A stretch of DNA of 64,000 nt from Gnetum montanum (taxonomy: Eukaryota; Streptophyta; Gnetopsida; Gnetales; Gnetaceae). The stretch is from assembly GCA_015680685.1 (NCBI GenBank), contig MNCI01009519.1, forward strand, positions 623,318 to 687,317, read 5' to 3'. Position numbers and translations under genes: made by a program. Each line of letters opens with the position of its first letter. Position 1 is the stretch's first letter. The notes beneath the pieces were generated by a model that saw nothing but the letters and a program-made list of their open reading frames with translations, was not told the DNA's origin and made no database searches. Shown in pieces: positions 22,468 through 35,113 of this stretch.

Positions 22468-23379
22468 TGATGAGTGGCGAGGTACCCCTACACTCAACCA
22501 TACAAATACAAGCGTTTAATGCATGATCTGGTCGAACTCCATAGATGAGCTAGTTGTGGCATCTAGATAGTTACTCATTGATCATAGTTCACTGTCTTCC
22601 CACCTAGACTAGTATTTTCTTTGTTATGTATGGTTTCTTCCAGAGTGAGCTGTATGATGTGGTTTCTAACCTAGTGCTACTCTTGAAGGCAATGGAAAAT
22701 AAATTTAATTAAGGTACAAGGAAAAGGGTGAAAAGAGTCTAAGCTAGCCTAAGTGCAATGAGCATTCGTTCCTTAATCATTTGCACACATCTTGTACCTC
22801 GTGCATGACTACCACTAGGATTACCAAGCACATGGCCTAGGTATACTACTGGGATACCAAATAGTCACACTTGAATGCTCATGATTAAGTAGTACTCATT
22901 CTATGTTTAAGGAGTTTACGGTGAAGAGTTATTAACTACAAAAGTAATAAATAATAATAATAATAATAATAATTAAACCAAGTGAATGCTGCAATGATGA
23001 AGTAATCTCAATCTTTATTTCCAGTTCTGTGCATGTCCAAGTACGTTACACTCAAATAAAGGTGTCGTATAATTACAATCATCACACTGCGAGCATGCAC
23101 TAGGAGAACAGGTTGAGAGGAAAAATTGACAAAAAGATCCTACTCTAATACTAACTTCCTATTACTTTCCCATGCACCCCATTGTGTATTTATAGGCTCA
23201 CACGGGAACCACGATATCACATATATGATATTGCTTGTCAGGCCATGATATCATGTGTGCAATATTGGGGGTTTGATATCGAGACTCATTAGATATTAGG
23301 GGTCCGATATCAGCACCTGGTTAACAAGGGTCCGATATCAAGGGTCTGATATTAGCACCTGACAAACCACGATTCATCA
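22468..23379 (-). repeat. Element D, 5' LTR
   Basis: 912 bp, plus-strand ends TGATGAGTGG and GATTCATCA. Closely similar along its length to the 3' LTR at 17078-18015. TATA box at 23187-23194, GATATC-type cassette about 23208-23365, and an (AAT)n microsatellite at 22945-22972 longer than in the 3' LTR. Confidence 0.9.
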
Positions 23380-23384
23380 ACAAT

Positions 23385-23530
23385 ATAAAAGAAAATTAAT
23401 TAAAGATTTACCTTGAGGTTCAATGAAAGTAAATGATGAAGATTGAGGAAGTTTAGCAAGGCCATTATTGGAGATAGTGTGTCATGCCAAAGTCCTTCAA
23501 CAAGACAAAAGAAAAAAAGGAAAAAAGGAT
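23385..23530 (-). pseudogene. LINE endonuclease fragment, upstream half of the split by D
   Basis: The minus-strand translation gives PQSSSFTFIEPQGKSLINFL at the junction with D, and continues across the insertion at 17077 with KEDIEFIEFKVVEYLGD. This matches the end of the apurinic endonuclease domain of plant LINEs, where a 'fisP.G...iDyfl' motif is followed by 'f.v..Y.gSDHhP'. Joining the halves restores the domain order, supporting D as an insertion here. Confidence 0.65.
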
Positions 23531-24690
23531 AAGATTGTATATTATCATCACTTCAAGTAAGAAGAAAATTTATATTTTATTTAATATAAATAAATTGATG
23601 AGAACTTGTACTTATTTTTGGTCCCAATTTATCATCATCTTATACTTGTTTCACTTATTATAATTGGAAAATAAATTTTAATTAATCCCAAGGATGACCC
23701 CATTATTTTTCTATAAGTTTGATGACCATACATAGATTTAAAGTAGGGTTTATGAGAAAGAAAAGATTAATGAAAATTTTCTCTCTTGAGTTATCTCTTT
23801 AACTTTCAAAACTTTAATTTCTTTTGACATTGTTTCCTATCATATCAATTCCTATTCCTATCAAGATCCATAGGTTTCTTCTTTAGGACTATATCTTAAT
23901 AGGTTAAGCATTTTTCCTCTATCTTCTTTATGATCATTTAAGGCCAATTCTAGATGATGAAAGAATTATTTTAATTTTATCAAATCTACTATCATCTAAA
24001 GCATTGGGTAGAAGGAAAGTGATCAAGATTTCAATTTAAAGAACTTTTCAAGGTAAATCTAAGAACATCATGTTTGTTGATTTTTAATTTATAAAACTTA
24101 AGATATAGCTAGAGAAAAATTTCATCACAACTTGTGGTCAACTTGTAGTATTATAAGTTTCTTAGACAATGATCTTAGCATGACTTGTGGTATTCTAGTT
24201 TTTAGATTTTTTTCAAACCACAACCTTTGATTCACTCATGGTTAAGTATCAAGTCTTCATCATGACTCCTGATCTACTTGTAATGTCAACCATAACTCAT
24301 AGTTGATTTATAATTGTAACTACAACCCATGGTTGCCTCATGGCTAAATATTCAAAATAAGGTACACTCAACAAAACGTTTAGTATACTCATGATCTAAC
24401 ACCATAACTCTTGATATTTAACAATTCAGAATTTTTAGCATTGATCATCACCATGGCTCATGGTGTACCGTGGTCCATCATCATGATTCATAGAATTCTC
24501 AAAAACTTATTCTCTTTGTTTCCATTACTACCATCACTCATACTATAATACTACAATCCATAAGGACATTTGGATATCATTGCTATGTCAGGACACCAAA
24601 GCAATATCTAAGCAACCTAAATAAGAGAGGAAAAATGTATTTTTCTTGGATATGACTCTAAGACTAGTTGATACAATTACTATGATTCTA
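23531..24690. other. AT-rich region with CATGACTCATGG-like palindromes
   Basis: No coding region recognised. At 24120-24560 short variants of ccatgactcatggt recur at irregular spacing (gacttgtggt, ccataactcatag, caacccatggttg, ccatggctcatggtg). This resembles the palindromic cassettes beside the TATA box of the LTRs here and may be a decayed LTR fragment. Confidence 0.4.
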
Positions 24691-25312
24691 TTGAACAAAG
24701 ATAGTATTCATTTAAAAAAGTAATTTTTCAAAAAAATAAATATTTCAAGTGAAATAATAAAACATAAGGGAGCTTTGATTTGTTGAAAGCAAATATTACT
24801 AATGAACTAGTGTTTACAATTCTAGATATTGAGAAGTTTTTTCAAGTAGAGGTTGATGCAAGTGGACTTACTATTAGTGGAGTACTTTCACAAGTCATAG
24901 CCCTATTACTTTATTTTAAAAAAAATTGAATGAGCCAAGGAACTAATATAGCATATATGAGGAGTTGTATACTATTATTCAAGAAATTGAGCATTGGATG
25001 CATTACTTGTTGTCCAAGAAGTTCACTTTGATGAAAGACCACAAAGCACTACCATTTTCAAATTTCCAAAAGAAGTTAAATGCAAAGCATATGAAGTGGG
25101 TTGCACAGTTATAAGAGTTTAATTTTGTGTTGAAACAAAAAATTGAAAATCCCAATGTGGTGGCTCATGCATTATCCAAGGTGCATGTGGTTAATTTCAA
25201 CATATCTCATGTTCAAGTTATGGATGAATTTGTTGATTTATATGAGCATGATATTGATTTTGGATGGGTTTGGAGGAGCCTTAATGAGACATTGTTGATT
25301 AGGATATACTAA
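24691..25312 (+). pseudogene. Chromovirus-like element C, end of reverse transcriptase and RNase H
   Basis: The translation shows FQVEVDASGLTISGVLSQ, KKLNEPRN, YLLSKKFTLMKDHKAL, NAKHMKWVAQL and VVAHALS, the end of reverse transcriptase and the RNase H of Tekay/CRM-type gypsy elements. The open piece 25127-25312 includes FNISHVQVMDEFVDLYEHD, typical of the linker after RNase H. Several frameshifts and stops. It differs clearly from the other gypsy elements in the window. The 5' part of the element is absent. Confidence 0.8.
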
Positions 25313-25624
25313 TAGAGGAACTATCATATTCAACATAAATTGTTATTTAAGAATGAAAAGGTATCTATTTCTAATTATGGTTTTAGAAAAATATTTTGTT
25401 TAAAAATCCTTGTAGTGGCATGGCAGGTCACATGAGTAGGGATAAAACATTAGAACGTGTGAGTAGATACTATTTTTAGCCTAGTATAATAATAGAATCT
25501 TGAAATTTTTAGAGTATTTCACTTTTTAAAAATTCAAAATATGTAAAGGAGTGGATGGATATTACATGCCTTTGCCAATTCTCAAGGATCCACAAGAATG
25601 TGTGTCTATGAATTTTGTGAGTGG
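25313..25624 (+). pseudogene. Element C, integrase N-terminal part (first of three pieces)
   Basis: Contains the remains of the zinc-binding region (near 25420-25470, with MAGHMSRDKTL-like sequence over two frames) and YMPLPILKDPQECVSMNFVSG (25562-25624), the lead-in to the integrase core with the first catalytic Asp changed to Asn. The frame is broken exactly at the LTR of E, after agtgg at 25620-25624, and resumes at 44687. Confidence 0.8.
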
Positions 25625-26462
25625 TGATGAGTGGTGAAGTAATCCAACACAAGACCATACAAGTCACAGGTGCTCATACATGACCAAATTATAATCGATA
25701 AATGAGGCAATGTGATTATGCTAGTAATTGAGTTAAGTCTATGACCGTTGTCTTTCCATGTGAGCTAGTGAAATCTATGGGCACGATTTAACTCATAGTG
25801 AGGTATATGATATGTTGATGTTGTAGGGCTATTGTTACTCCTAGTGAACATGGTGATGTAAAAAAAGTTTCTAAATCTAATTCTAACTAAAAATATAAAC
25901 AAATCTACTCTTTTCAAAGGCAATTAGTATCTAGTCCTAACCTTCCATACACACCTTGGTCTTTGTGTAACTACTATTGGGATTACCAAGTACTTTGTTA
26001 CTAGGTCACCAAGAAATTGCACTTAAGTACTCAAGATCAGTCATACTTATTCCTCTTAATAATAGTAATGGTAAAGTGCATGGAAAAGTAAACATTAACT
26101 AAAAAAAATAGTAAACATTATTCTAAGTAAAATAGTAAACTAGGCAAATGTTGCAATAGTATGAAATAGCTTGATCTTTATCATTGGTCACACTTGTGCC
26201 CAAGTACAAGATGTTCGAATAAAGACTTTGTACACTACATCACATTACATTGTGGTTCAAACTAAAATCATGAAAATAATCTAAAAGAGTCTAGTTACTA
26301 TGGAAATAAAACTTCTATGGATCCATGTGCCTAAGTGCTATATTTATAGGCTGGCATGCATCTTGTGATATCTCATATACAATAATGTAGCTGGTCCTAT
26401 GATATTAGAGCTATGATATTGTATATCCAATATTGTAGTTCTTGAAAAAATTAACTTTATCA
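25625..26462 (-). repeat. Element E, 3' LTR
   Basis: 838 bp, plus-strand ends TGATGAGTGGTG and CTTTATCA. TATA box at 26341-26348 and a weak gatatt-type U3 cassette about 26370-26440. The hairpin arms gatctttat/aataaagac lie near 26170-26230. Confidence 0.88.
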
Positions 26463-26475
26463 TTCCCCCATGACT
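26463..26475 (-). other. Polypurine tract of element E
   Basis: ttcccccatgact on plus (agtcatgggggaa in transcript sense), adjacent to the 3' LTR. Confidence 0.7.
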
Positions 26476-26649
26476 AACTAAGAACTCATTCTTCACTTAA
26501 AATAAAATGAGGATAGAGTTTCTTACAACATTGGGAGCTATATTTACATGACAATTAATACCATAGTGGTGTTTTTACAAAAAAATGATACAAGACATGA
26601 TAGAATAACTTTGACATAAAACAAAATTGAATGAAGCTCAATATGACCT

Positions 26650-29365
26650 ATTTAGTTCTAGGTGGTGGTGGCTCCACCATTGGTTTTGAAATTTGTATCA
26701 GTTGAGTAGTGCCTGAAGCTTCTCCTCCTTTGTTCTTGGGTCATGTACTATCCATGCTTATTGTGCAATGTGTGATGGAGCTAGTACATCCAATGCACAT
26801 GTTAGCTATAGAAACATTTGATTGTCTTTGACATACCATGCCACAAATTGTCTCCTCTCTTCTTCAAATGCTCTAACCTTTGCTTGTAGTTCATGGTAAT
26901 TTGACAATCTTCTAGCTAGGTTTTCTAAAACACCTTTTTTCCCCTAGTAGCCAATCAATACTACTTCTAATTCAAATTTTGTCACTTGAAGTTTCTATAA
27001 GGCATCTTTCCAATCTACAAACTCCTTTTCATACAAGGCATATGTGGCTGCTACTTCTTATTCAAGTTCATTTTTGGGCCTACATGCTATTAACATGGCC
27101 AAGTTAGCATAACAAAAGTTAGCTAACCCCATGTACTCTTTCAGATCTTCTATCTACATGTCTATGTTTTTAACTTTCACTTGGTAGACATGATCATAAT
27201 TGTCCAAGATGGACTATCAATCTTGGTTCTATGCTAATATGGCATTGATTTGAGCCTTAGCCATCTGGATCTCCTTCTCATTGATTTTCTTATACATACC
27301 CACCTAGTCATGAAAGTGTTAGTTAAGCCTCTTATGCTTCTTAGCTTCATTTTGCCATGCACTAATCTCAATGGTTAACTTCTATCTAGTCACGTGTACC
27401 TTCTCCATTGAGAGGGTTCAATTTTCTCTTGCTAAGCAACTCATGTCTTGGTTAATCCTCATTAGTAGTTCTCTCAATTAATGAATGCTTTCCTCTAAGA
27501 TATTTTTCTGCTTCTCAATGTTGGTCAACCTGGTGCTGTTTTCAATGATCTGTTTATTCTCTTCATGTGTTGTAGTGAGTTCCTTCGCATGTGCATACAC
27601 TTGTTCTTGTACTATTGAGGCATTTTACATCACTTTTACCTTCTTATTTTTCATCTACTTATTCTACTATATCAAGAGATTAATGTGCTATGTTTTGAAT
27701 TGTTCAATCTAGTTAGGTGCAATGAATTGAATTTGGTCTTTGTGTTTAGCCTTTAGGATCATGAGCTCTTCTTGTAATTGAAGTATTATAGCTTCTACAT
27801 GCTCCACCCTAGTCTCTACCATGACAAGCTTACCCATTGTTGCTATAAGTTCTAACTACACTATAGTAACATCACTTGGGATGTCAAAAAGAGTAGTCAT
27901 CACTTGTCCAATCTACAACAGTCGATCTAGTACATCCTCATGATTAGTAGGAGTTATTAAGGTTCCAACTATCATGTAAGCATCTTTGGCTCTATTTAGA
28001 TTTGCTAGTGCCAATACAAGTACATCGAATGATTTTTGATGTGATCTATGATCACTTTTGCTACTCCTATTGCATTACTACAACCATGGCTCCTTCTCCT
28101 ACTTCATGCACCACTTGGAATGATGTAGTGCTTCTAGAAATCTATTTTGACCATTGGGCCTCTCCTCTTGACTATAAATATTTTTTTCCATGGACAGGAT
28201 CTACAAAAATGGTGGACTAAATGGTATTATTGATCACTCTATAGAGGTTGGCCTCCTCTTGTGTTTCCAAACTAATAGTTTTTGCAATTTTTTGTAGATG
28301 ATTCATTGATGGTTTGTAGTCCAACAGTGGTGGTGGTGTGACTTGTTGTTTTTACTTTTTGTACTAACCACTAGGACCCATTTGCTATTATTTTTTAGCA
28401 TGTGTATTTTCTTCAATGTTTATCTCTTCCTCCACCTAATCCTACTTTGGTAGTGCTAGCTTTACCATTTTAGCATATGAGGCATTCTGAGCTTTCTTAA
28501 GGACATCATTAGTGTATCCTAGGATTCTAGCATGTTTGCACATCTTTCTAATTAGGCGAGGAAATGGAAGTGTTAGCTTTCCTACCTTTTTTTTCCTTGA
28601 ACCATATTTGAATTTCCATAAAATAGAGTTGTATGAGATTGGTGTTATATTTTTCCATTAGGATCAAACTACCTATGGTTGCATAGGTGGATAACCTATT
28701 AAGTCTTTTGGTGGAAAATATGTGATACATACCAATTTTAAAATATATTCTTTCCTCTAGAGTTATTTCATTGTACTCCTTATCTTTTTTGTCATATGCT
28801 CTCTTCAACTACAATTTCCTAGTTTCTGTGTCTGATTTAGTGGATAGATATGCTAACCTTGCCCCTTCACTAGGCATACTCAGAGCTTTTACTATTTCCT
28901 TAATTGATCATGAGATGGAGACTCCCTCTATGTTGACTCTAGCATCTTCTTCTTTATTATGCTAGAATTGGTAAGTCTTCCCTAGATACCATTCACCACT
29001 GTTTAACAGGATAGGCCATAGTAGTGATGCTTGGAGTTGCATCCTTATCACATCTAGAATAAATTCCATCAATCAACCAAAGTTCATTTCCATAATTACT
29101 ATGATCATGAGTGATTTCTCCTAGATGGCCTGAAGATATTCTTGTGATAGCATGAGATGTTGTCCTTATTCTTACAATCCTTCTACCTCTGCTTGGGTCA
29201 ATTGTCTTGTAGCAAGGGTTTTTTGATGAATACTAAAGAATTGACACCCTACTCTGCATGTTATGCTTGGGGCTCTTGTTCCCTTTCTTGTCCTCTCCCA
29301 CGACCTCGTGGTCTCTTGCTTGCTAGTTGTGGAACTTCACCTTGTGCTCCTCTCTTTAGGACCAT
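26650..29365 (-). pseudogene. Element E, ORFX (large extra ORF in place of pol)
   Basis: The start is the ATG read from 29365: MVLKRGAQGE, then a Gly/Arg-rich stretch KRPRGRGRGQE. The middle (28440-28808) reads EERIYFKIGMYHIFSTKRL, then after a frameshift LPFPRLIRKMCKHARIL, which resembles the plant transposon protein family found beside many plant LTR elements; that match is from memory. The C-terminal kilobase keeps one frame with few stops and looks like a coiled coil (WQNEAKKHKRLN, MYKKINEKEIQMAKAQINA, LYEKEFVDWKD). About 900 codons when intact. Its role is unknown. D keeps only its two ends. Confidence 0.6.
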
Positions 29366-31560
29366 TTGCAATCAATAAAGAGTGTGGAGTTACTAAAGTT
29401 TCCTCATAAATTCTTAACAGTTCTATACCTTACTCATACCCTTAGTTACATTAAGTTCCTTATTCATTATGATTGCATAGTTAGGAAATTTTCAAAAATT
29501 AACCCCATTAGTACTTATCTATGATTTAAGATAATTGGTATGGTTCATTAAGAGTCATATTAAAGTTGTTTTGGCCTTTATATGAGTGATTTTCTTTAAA
29601 AAATTCTTGTTACTCTCCTTTAAACTTACCCTTATAGTACCTTCTGGCATTAGATATTTTTAAAGGTTTACTCAAATTTTCCTCACTAGCCAGCCCCCAT
29701 AACTAAGATGAGCACTTTAGGATTAGATAGATTCAAAAGTTACGAAAATTGAAGTGATAGTGTGCAAGTTATGACTTGGGAAAGCTAGGAGGTCAAAGCT
29801 CAAATTGTAGAAGAAAAATGAAAGAAAAAATCTTCCTAGGCTTTAAATGTGAAATGCGAAGAAATTCTCTTAGTATCTACCTATATATATAGATTTTATA
29901 GGCTTCGATATTGGAGGGGGTCCAATATCAAAATCCAAAAATTCACATTTGCTAATAACTTTTTAGGATTAAAAATGAATCATTTTGAATGTTTAGAAGG
30001 TACAAAGCATGTTCAGAGGATCATGGGCTATGGATGATGCATATGTTTCAAGAATTTGATATGGAAAGTTCTTAAAAGAAGGAACATTAGACAACAAAAG
30101 TTCATGAAGTGTTGATAAGATGGATGATATGGGTAATGAGTTTATGTTATTAGAATGGATAGTTTGAATGATAAGAGAAGTTTTTATTTATGTTTATTAG
30201 TGTTGGAGGGCTCAAGATGATGTGTAATTGCTTGGTAGGTATAAAAGATACAATAATGATATAAGTGGATCCTCCCCAAAGCTAGCTCTGGCCCTTAATG
30301 CCCTTGTAAAACCACACCGAAAATTGTCCTTAGGCACTTAAGGAGTTGAATTTAATGCATATTTGTTAAGAAAAATACACATGTTAGTACCACAAAATTA
30401 GGAAAATTATGCTATGTTACATAAAACCACAAGTTATGATTATTCATACAATGAGATGAAATGGACTTAGAAGGGATTGCAAAAATTGGGACATGAGGTA
30501 TCTTACAATAGGCATAATGAATTATTGTGTTTTATTAGTAGGTAAAGTAATCATTAGGATTTCTATCCAAGATTCAAACCAAGTTTAGACCACATTTTAG
30601 TGACATTGAATTGTCTCATCTCTTGGAATTAGAATCGTAAGACTATCACTGTTACTAGGAGTATTATCACTTGGAATATTGTCCAAGAGAAGAGTTTATT
30701 CATTGCACTTATTATTTTCTAAAACTCCTAAGAAGTCATCTACCTTCAAGCATGGGTAACATGAGTTTCCAGTGGAACCCCCAAAATTTATTTTGTGCAT
30801 GAGTTTTATTTTTATGTGTATCAACCTTAATACAGGACTACCTTCAAGCATAGGTAACATGTATTTCTAATGACATGGTAATGTAGCATTTATTTTACAC
30901 TTACTCCCATATTTCATTAGATCTACAAGGATATAATACAACCTAAGAAACAAGATAAAACTAATAGAAGTAATCCAAGAGAGTCCACAAATTCCCTTGA
31001 TGTCATTCCCACTTGGTTCTTCACTTTTCGATCTAGGCATCATGATCACAAGTTTATTCTTAGTTTGGTGATGGAAAGAATATCATTATGGCCATGGTAG
31101 GAACCTCTTATTAATGGAATGAATGGATGAATGTTGTAGTCTCACTATTCAAATAATCAGTCCCTTATGACTTGAGAACATAGAGAAATTTTCACCTTAT
31201 TGGACTACATCTTTCCTTTCTCTTAATGTGTTTTATTGGCACTCAAAATTATTTACAAAAGAAATGAATACAAAGTATGAAAAAGATAGTAAAAATTGGA
31301 AAAATATATAAATAATGAAAAATGTCAAAGAATGAAAAATTATTAAAGAATTTAAAAACTTTAAAGAATATAAAAAATTTAAGGAATGAAAAAGTATAAA
31401 ACAATGGAAAAATATCAAAGAATGTGAAAAAAAAAAGAAACAAAAATGAAAAATATAAAGGAAAGGAAAAAAATTTATCAAAGAATGTAAAAAATTATCT
31501 CAAGAAATTAAAAATTAAAAATAATTATAGAACAAAATATGGAAAAACACTACTAAACTT
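29366..31560 (-). other. Element E, conserved non-coding region
   Basis: Holds the islands shared with A, D, F and H at 30265-30318 (gtggatcctccccaaagc), 30735-30780 and 30841-30878 (accttcaagcatgggtaac, present twice about 100 bases apart) and 30970-31025 (aattcccttgatgtcat). A long A-rich tract of gaaaaa and aaagaat units fills about 31250-31530; the open frames across it are artefacts of composition. Confidence 0.65.
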
Positions 31561-31950
31561 ATGGGCAAGTGCTCGAAAAATGCTTTCTTGATCTCCCAGA
31601 TCATACACTATAGGTGGTTCACTTATCACCTATAGTGATTTAATTTTTTCATTATTGTCCGATGTGATCTTGATGGTAATTAAGTTTTGATCATCTAAGT
31701 CCTTGTTTTTCCTTCTTATTAGCATATGATCATAATTTAATATTTTTAACTTTGGGCTCTTAGTTGGGATCATTTTCTTGAAATGGGAATTAATAAATGG
31801 TTCAGATTGTTCCATTCATGTTTTGGATACTTGAAGGTTCTTAGTTGTTGGCCATTGGGTATCTTTTGGTTTGGTGATCCATGCTCTTTCTTTTGCACAC
31901 ATTTGTTTTTCATTGTTATTGTAGATTGGTGTGATAGTTATGTTGATATT

Positions 31951-32379
31951 CTAAGAGGTTAATCTACAATTGCACCTGTTGCTATCAATAGTAATACATG
32001 GACTCCACTGTGTGTGTATGGATCTATGCTTGTATTCCTCTGATATTTCAACAAATAAATCTCTCATACTTAACTTAGCATTGATTGTGCTAAGCCATGC
32101 CCTCCCCATGATAATTGGAAATTCCTTATCTTCAATTTTCACATTGATTACAAGAAAGTCTACTGGATAAGACCATCCATTGACAATGGTTACCACATCC
32201 TCTATTTGTCCTAAAGGAAGGGTGATAGACTGATCTACAAGATCCAATCTTATATTGCACTCCTTCAAGAATGGTAGGTTCCATATTTGATATGTTTCAT
32301 AAGAGATCAAATTTACCCTAAAACCTAAGTCTAAAAGAGCTTTGCATGGAAAATTTTCAACTACCCTTAGATAAATCAA
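31951..32379 (-). pseudogene. Element E, aspartic protease
   Basis: A 142-residue stretch with no internal stop. It contains PCKALLDLGFRVNLIS (active-site Asp present, usual D-x-G-A reads D-L-G-F), WNLPFLKECNIRLDLVDQSI, and FPIIMGRAWLSTINAKLSM, the second conserved block of plant gypsy proteases. It would process Gag. Sequence downstream to about 31560 is a linker (IVYDLGDQESIFRALA) with no reverse transcriptase, and then the non-coding region starts. The protease is the last recognisable enzyme of this element. Confidence 0.8.
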
Positions 32380-32399
32380 ATGAACTCCTAGATCAATTC

Positions 32400-34231
32400 T
32401 TTTTTAGGGAGTGGTCCAGCCTTTATCCATTCTATGACTATTTCTATAAGCATGAAATTTTGCATGTTTTTTTGCATGTTTGTGTTGAATGATGATGGAA
32501 GCTTGTTTTTTGTAAGACAATCTATTGTAGGAAAAGCTAGTCCTAATAAAGTCCTAATTTTACCTACCTTTGTAGGACTTGTCCTAAAGAAAGAATGTTT
32601 CTTTAATTGGCCCTTAGTGTTGCTGGTAAGATCATCTATCTGTATGTTTCCTACCCTTGCATCTCTTCTTTGTTGTAGTTATGATTGAAACTCACCTAGC
32701 ATAGTAGGTGGTGGCACTAGTAGTAAAGGATTTGGATGTTGGTTCAAAGAATCAATTATTGATGGATGCATATATGAGTTTGGATCTATTCTTAGTGGCA
32801 TTGGTCTATGATACTCACGTGAATAGTACTATGTATTTTTGATAATAACATTACTAGGAGAGATTGGATGTTGTATGAAATATCCATGTGGATCTTGTTA
32901 TCTATATGGACATTGTTGGCAAGGTGGTTGCATGGCCCAAAATTGGGGTTGTTGCCACTATTGGTGGTACTTCTCTTATGGTTGTGGTAAAGCTCCACTA
33001 GGATAGTATGTTGGTTGGAAGGTTTTCCTGTAGTTACCTTGAGGATAAGGTAATCTTTTGGGCATTTATTTTCTAACAAATCTAGGATTAAGTGCATATG
33101 CCCCTGTCTCCTCTAAATGTTCCATTACTAGACAACATCCTTTAGGATGTTTGTACTAACACATGGCACATCCTTCCTCATCGGTGAAGCTTGTGTCTAA
33201 ATAATCAACCACTAAAGCCATGTTATCCTTTTGTCCTAAATCTTTCTTATTTTTCTTATCTTTGCCCTTTCCAAAGTTTTCCTCTACTCTTTCCTCCATA
33301 ATCTTTATGGTTGTTATACATCTCTCATCCATTGAGTCCCACATTTTTGCTACCTGTGTTGCTACATTAGTGATAGATTTTTGGATCAGTAGAGTTTTTT
33401 TTTGAATTGCCTGATACAAGGTTTCCTCCTCTTATGTCCCACAAACTCATGCATCCCTTTTCTTGATATATGGATCTCTATTGTACTCTTTAGCTAATTC
33501 TCTCTTTTTGTAATTTGCCTTCCTTCTTGGCCACTTGATTAATTAATCTTTGGATTTGATGGGCTATCATTTAAGATAGTTATCCTTGGGCATAAATCTC
33601 AAGGATCTCTTTGGTCTTGTTTCATAACCCATCTACAATGTGCTTCAGCTATTTCCATTATGAGAATCCATGGCCTAGGCATTTGTGTAGTAGTGAATAA
33701 TATCTACTCATTACTACATCAAGGGTTTCATGAGTCCATTGCTTCCATCCTTGGATTTGTTTCCTTAAGTTAGACACTCATGAGTAGGTTTGGTACTTCT
33801 TGTTGAAGATCTCTAGCATGGTACTTCATCTTCTAATTAATTTAGGTTCAAGTGATTTGTACCATCTCTCTACCTCTTTCACAAGTATTCTTGGGAACAA
33901 ATTCAACTTTTTCCAGTCACTTTCAATATTCTATAGGGTGCAGGCATCATGGAAAGTTTGGAGGTGATGTTGTAAATCAACATTATAACCACCTTCAAAT
34001 CTTGGCATGTTATTCATATCAAGCCATTTGATATGGTTTTCCATCATGTGCTTCGTTAATATGTGTATAGCTTCCTGGATGTTTATCATGCTAGTGGTTA
34101 CCATCAAGGGTTCATCATCATAATCGGGTTTTTGTTCTCTATTGTAGTGGTGCCCTTTCTTGTGCTCATTCCTTTCACTATCCTCTCTTCGATCCCTTCA
34201 TCTTCTAAATTAGAATTCCTTGAATGATGGT
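32400..34231 (-). pseudogene. Element E, gag C-terminal part
   Basis: Continues the gag begun at 43692 and interrupted by H. It shows the capsid-end sequence (SNLRKQIQG, MSRYYSLLHKCLGHGF, HIVDGL, about 33590-33790), a charged helical stretch with a Cys motif (33156-33419, ending DEEGCAMC, followed by HPKGC), and a Pro/Gln-rich tail. The Cys/His arrangement CxxC...HPxGC is shared with H and, partly, B. Multiple stops; TGA follows HIVDGL where B and H have TAA. Confidence 0.75.
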
Positions 34232-35113
34232 TGATTAGTAGTAATGTACCCCTATGCTTAACCATATGAATCACAAGAGTTCACGCACAATTCAGTCAAA
34301 TTCTGTAGACCTTAAGTTTTTAAGTGCACTGGTTCTAAGATGTAAAATGTAATCATGACAATTGTTGTCTTCTCAACTACACTTGTGGAGCTTAATTGAA
34401 TGGTTAAGTGTAATTGAGCCACATGATTTTTATTATTTTGTATTTTATTTGTCTATGATTAAGAACAAGTTGAAACTTAATTGATGAACCAATTTAACTA
34501 ATCTAATTGCTAATTAATAACTATATATCCTAACATACGTATCTAGCCCCACTTTTTGTGCACATCTTGAACATGTATGACACTGCTAGGTCACCAAATG
34601 TTAAGCATTTCTAGGATTACCAAGCATCATGTGCATGCTCAAAGCGGTCATACTTATGTGCTTAATTAATTTCTATTTAATCTAACTATCTTACTTTAGC
34701 TTAATTACTTGAGAGAATTAAAGAAAATTACATAAAACATGCAATGCATGAATAAAATATTTAAGCTAGCCAAGCTACTACAAGGATTGATTAGAAAGCT
34801 CATCTTTATTTCCACACATACTACCATGCTTAGGTACAATAGTGCTTGAATAAAGATCTATACACTCAATGACCCCTACTATGGACACTTTGGAAAACAT
34901 TCTAACTTTGAAGAAAAGAAACTACAAGAGCTCTGCTATGCTATGAAAAAACTATATAAAAACTGTGTCAAAGTGCTATATTTATAGGCCAGCACATATG
35001 CCATGATATTAAATATTCAACATTACATCTTGGTGCCCGATATTAGATACCTGACATCATGGCTTCAATATCAAATATATGATATTGGAGCCCTAGAAAA
35101 ATATGATTCATCA
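34232..35113 (-). repeat. Element H, 3' LTR
   Basis: 882 bp, plus-strand ends TGATTAGTAG and ATTCATCA. TATA box at 34979-34986, a weak gatattag/gacatcatgg cassette about 35003-35080, hairpin arms atctttatt/aataaagat about 34801-34857. Confidence 0.88.

Larger units (their letters stand above)
17078..23379 (-). mobile_element. Element D, complete non-autonomous gypsy-type retrotransposon (6.3 kb)
   Basis: Both LTRs, primer site, polypurine tract and candidate target duplication (acaac 17073-17077, acaat 23380-23384) are present. In transcript order: 5' LTR, primer site, degenerate gag, 1.4 kb of conserved non-coding sequence, a shrunken ORFX, polypurine tract, 3' LTR. No protease, reverse transcriptase, RNase H or integrase is visible. 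The internal part is only about 4.45 kb, so pol is absent rather than unseen; it would have depended on proteins supplied in trans. It sits inside a LINE endonuclease domain. D looks like a shortened relative of E. Confidence 0.85.

Noticed and set aside
27485-27712. Plus-strand frame with Phe/Cys-rich, membrane-like sequence
   Set aside because: It is antisense to the coiled-coil part of ORFX in E, which keeps its own frame with few stops.
31233-31481. Phe/Leu/Ile-rich frames that look like membrane proteins
   Set aside because: They are translations of an A-rich low-complexity tract in the non-coding region of E.
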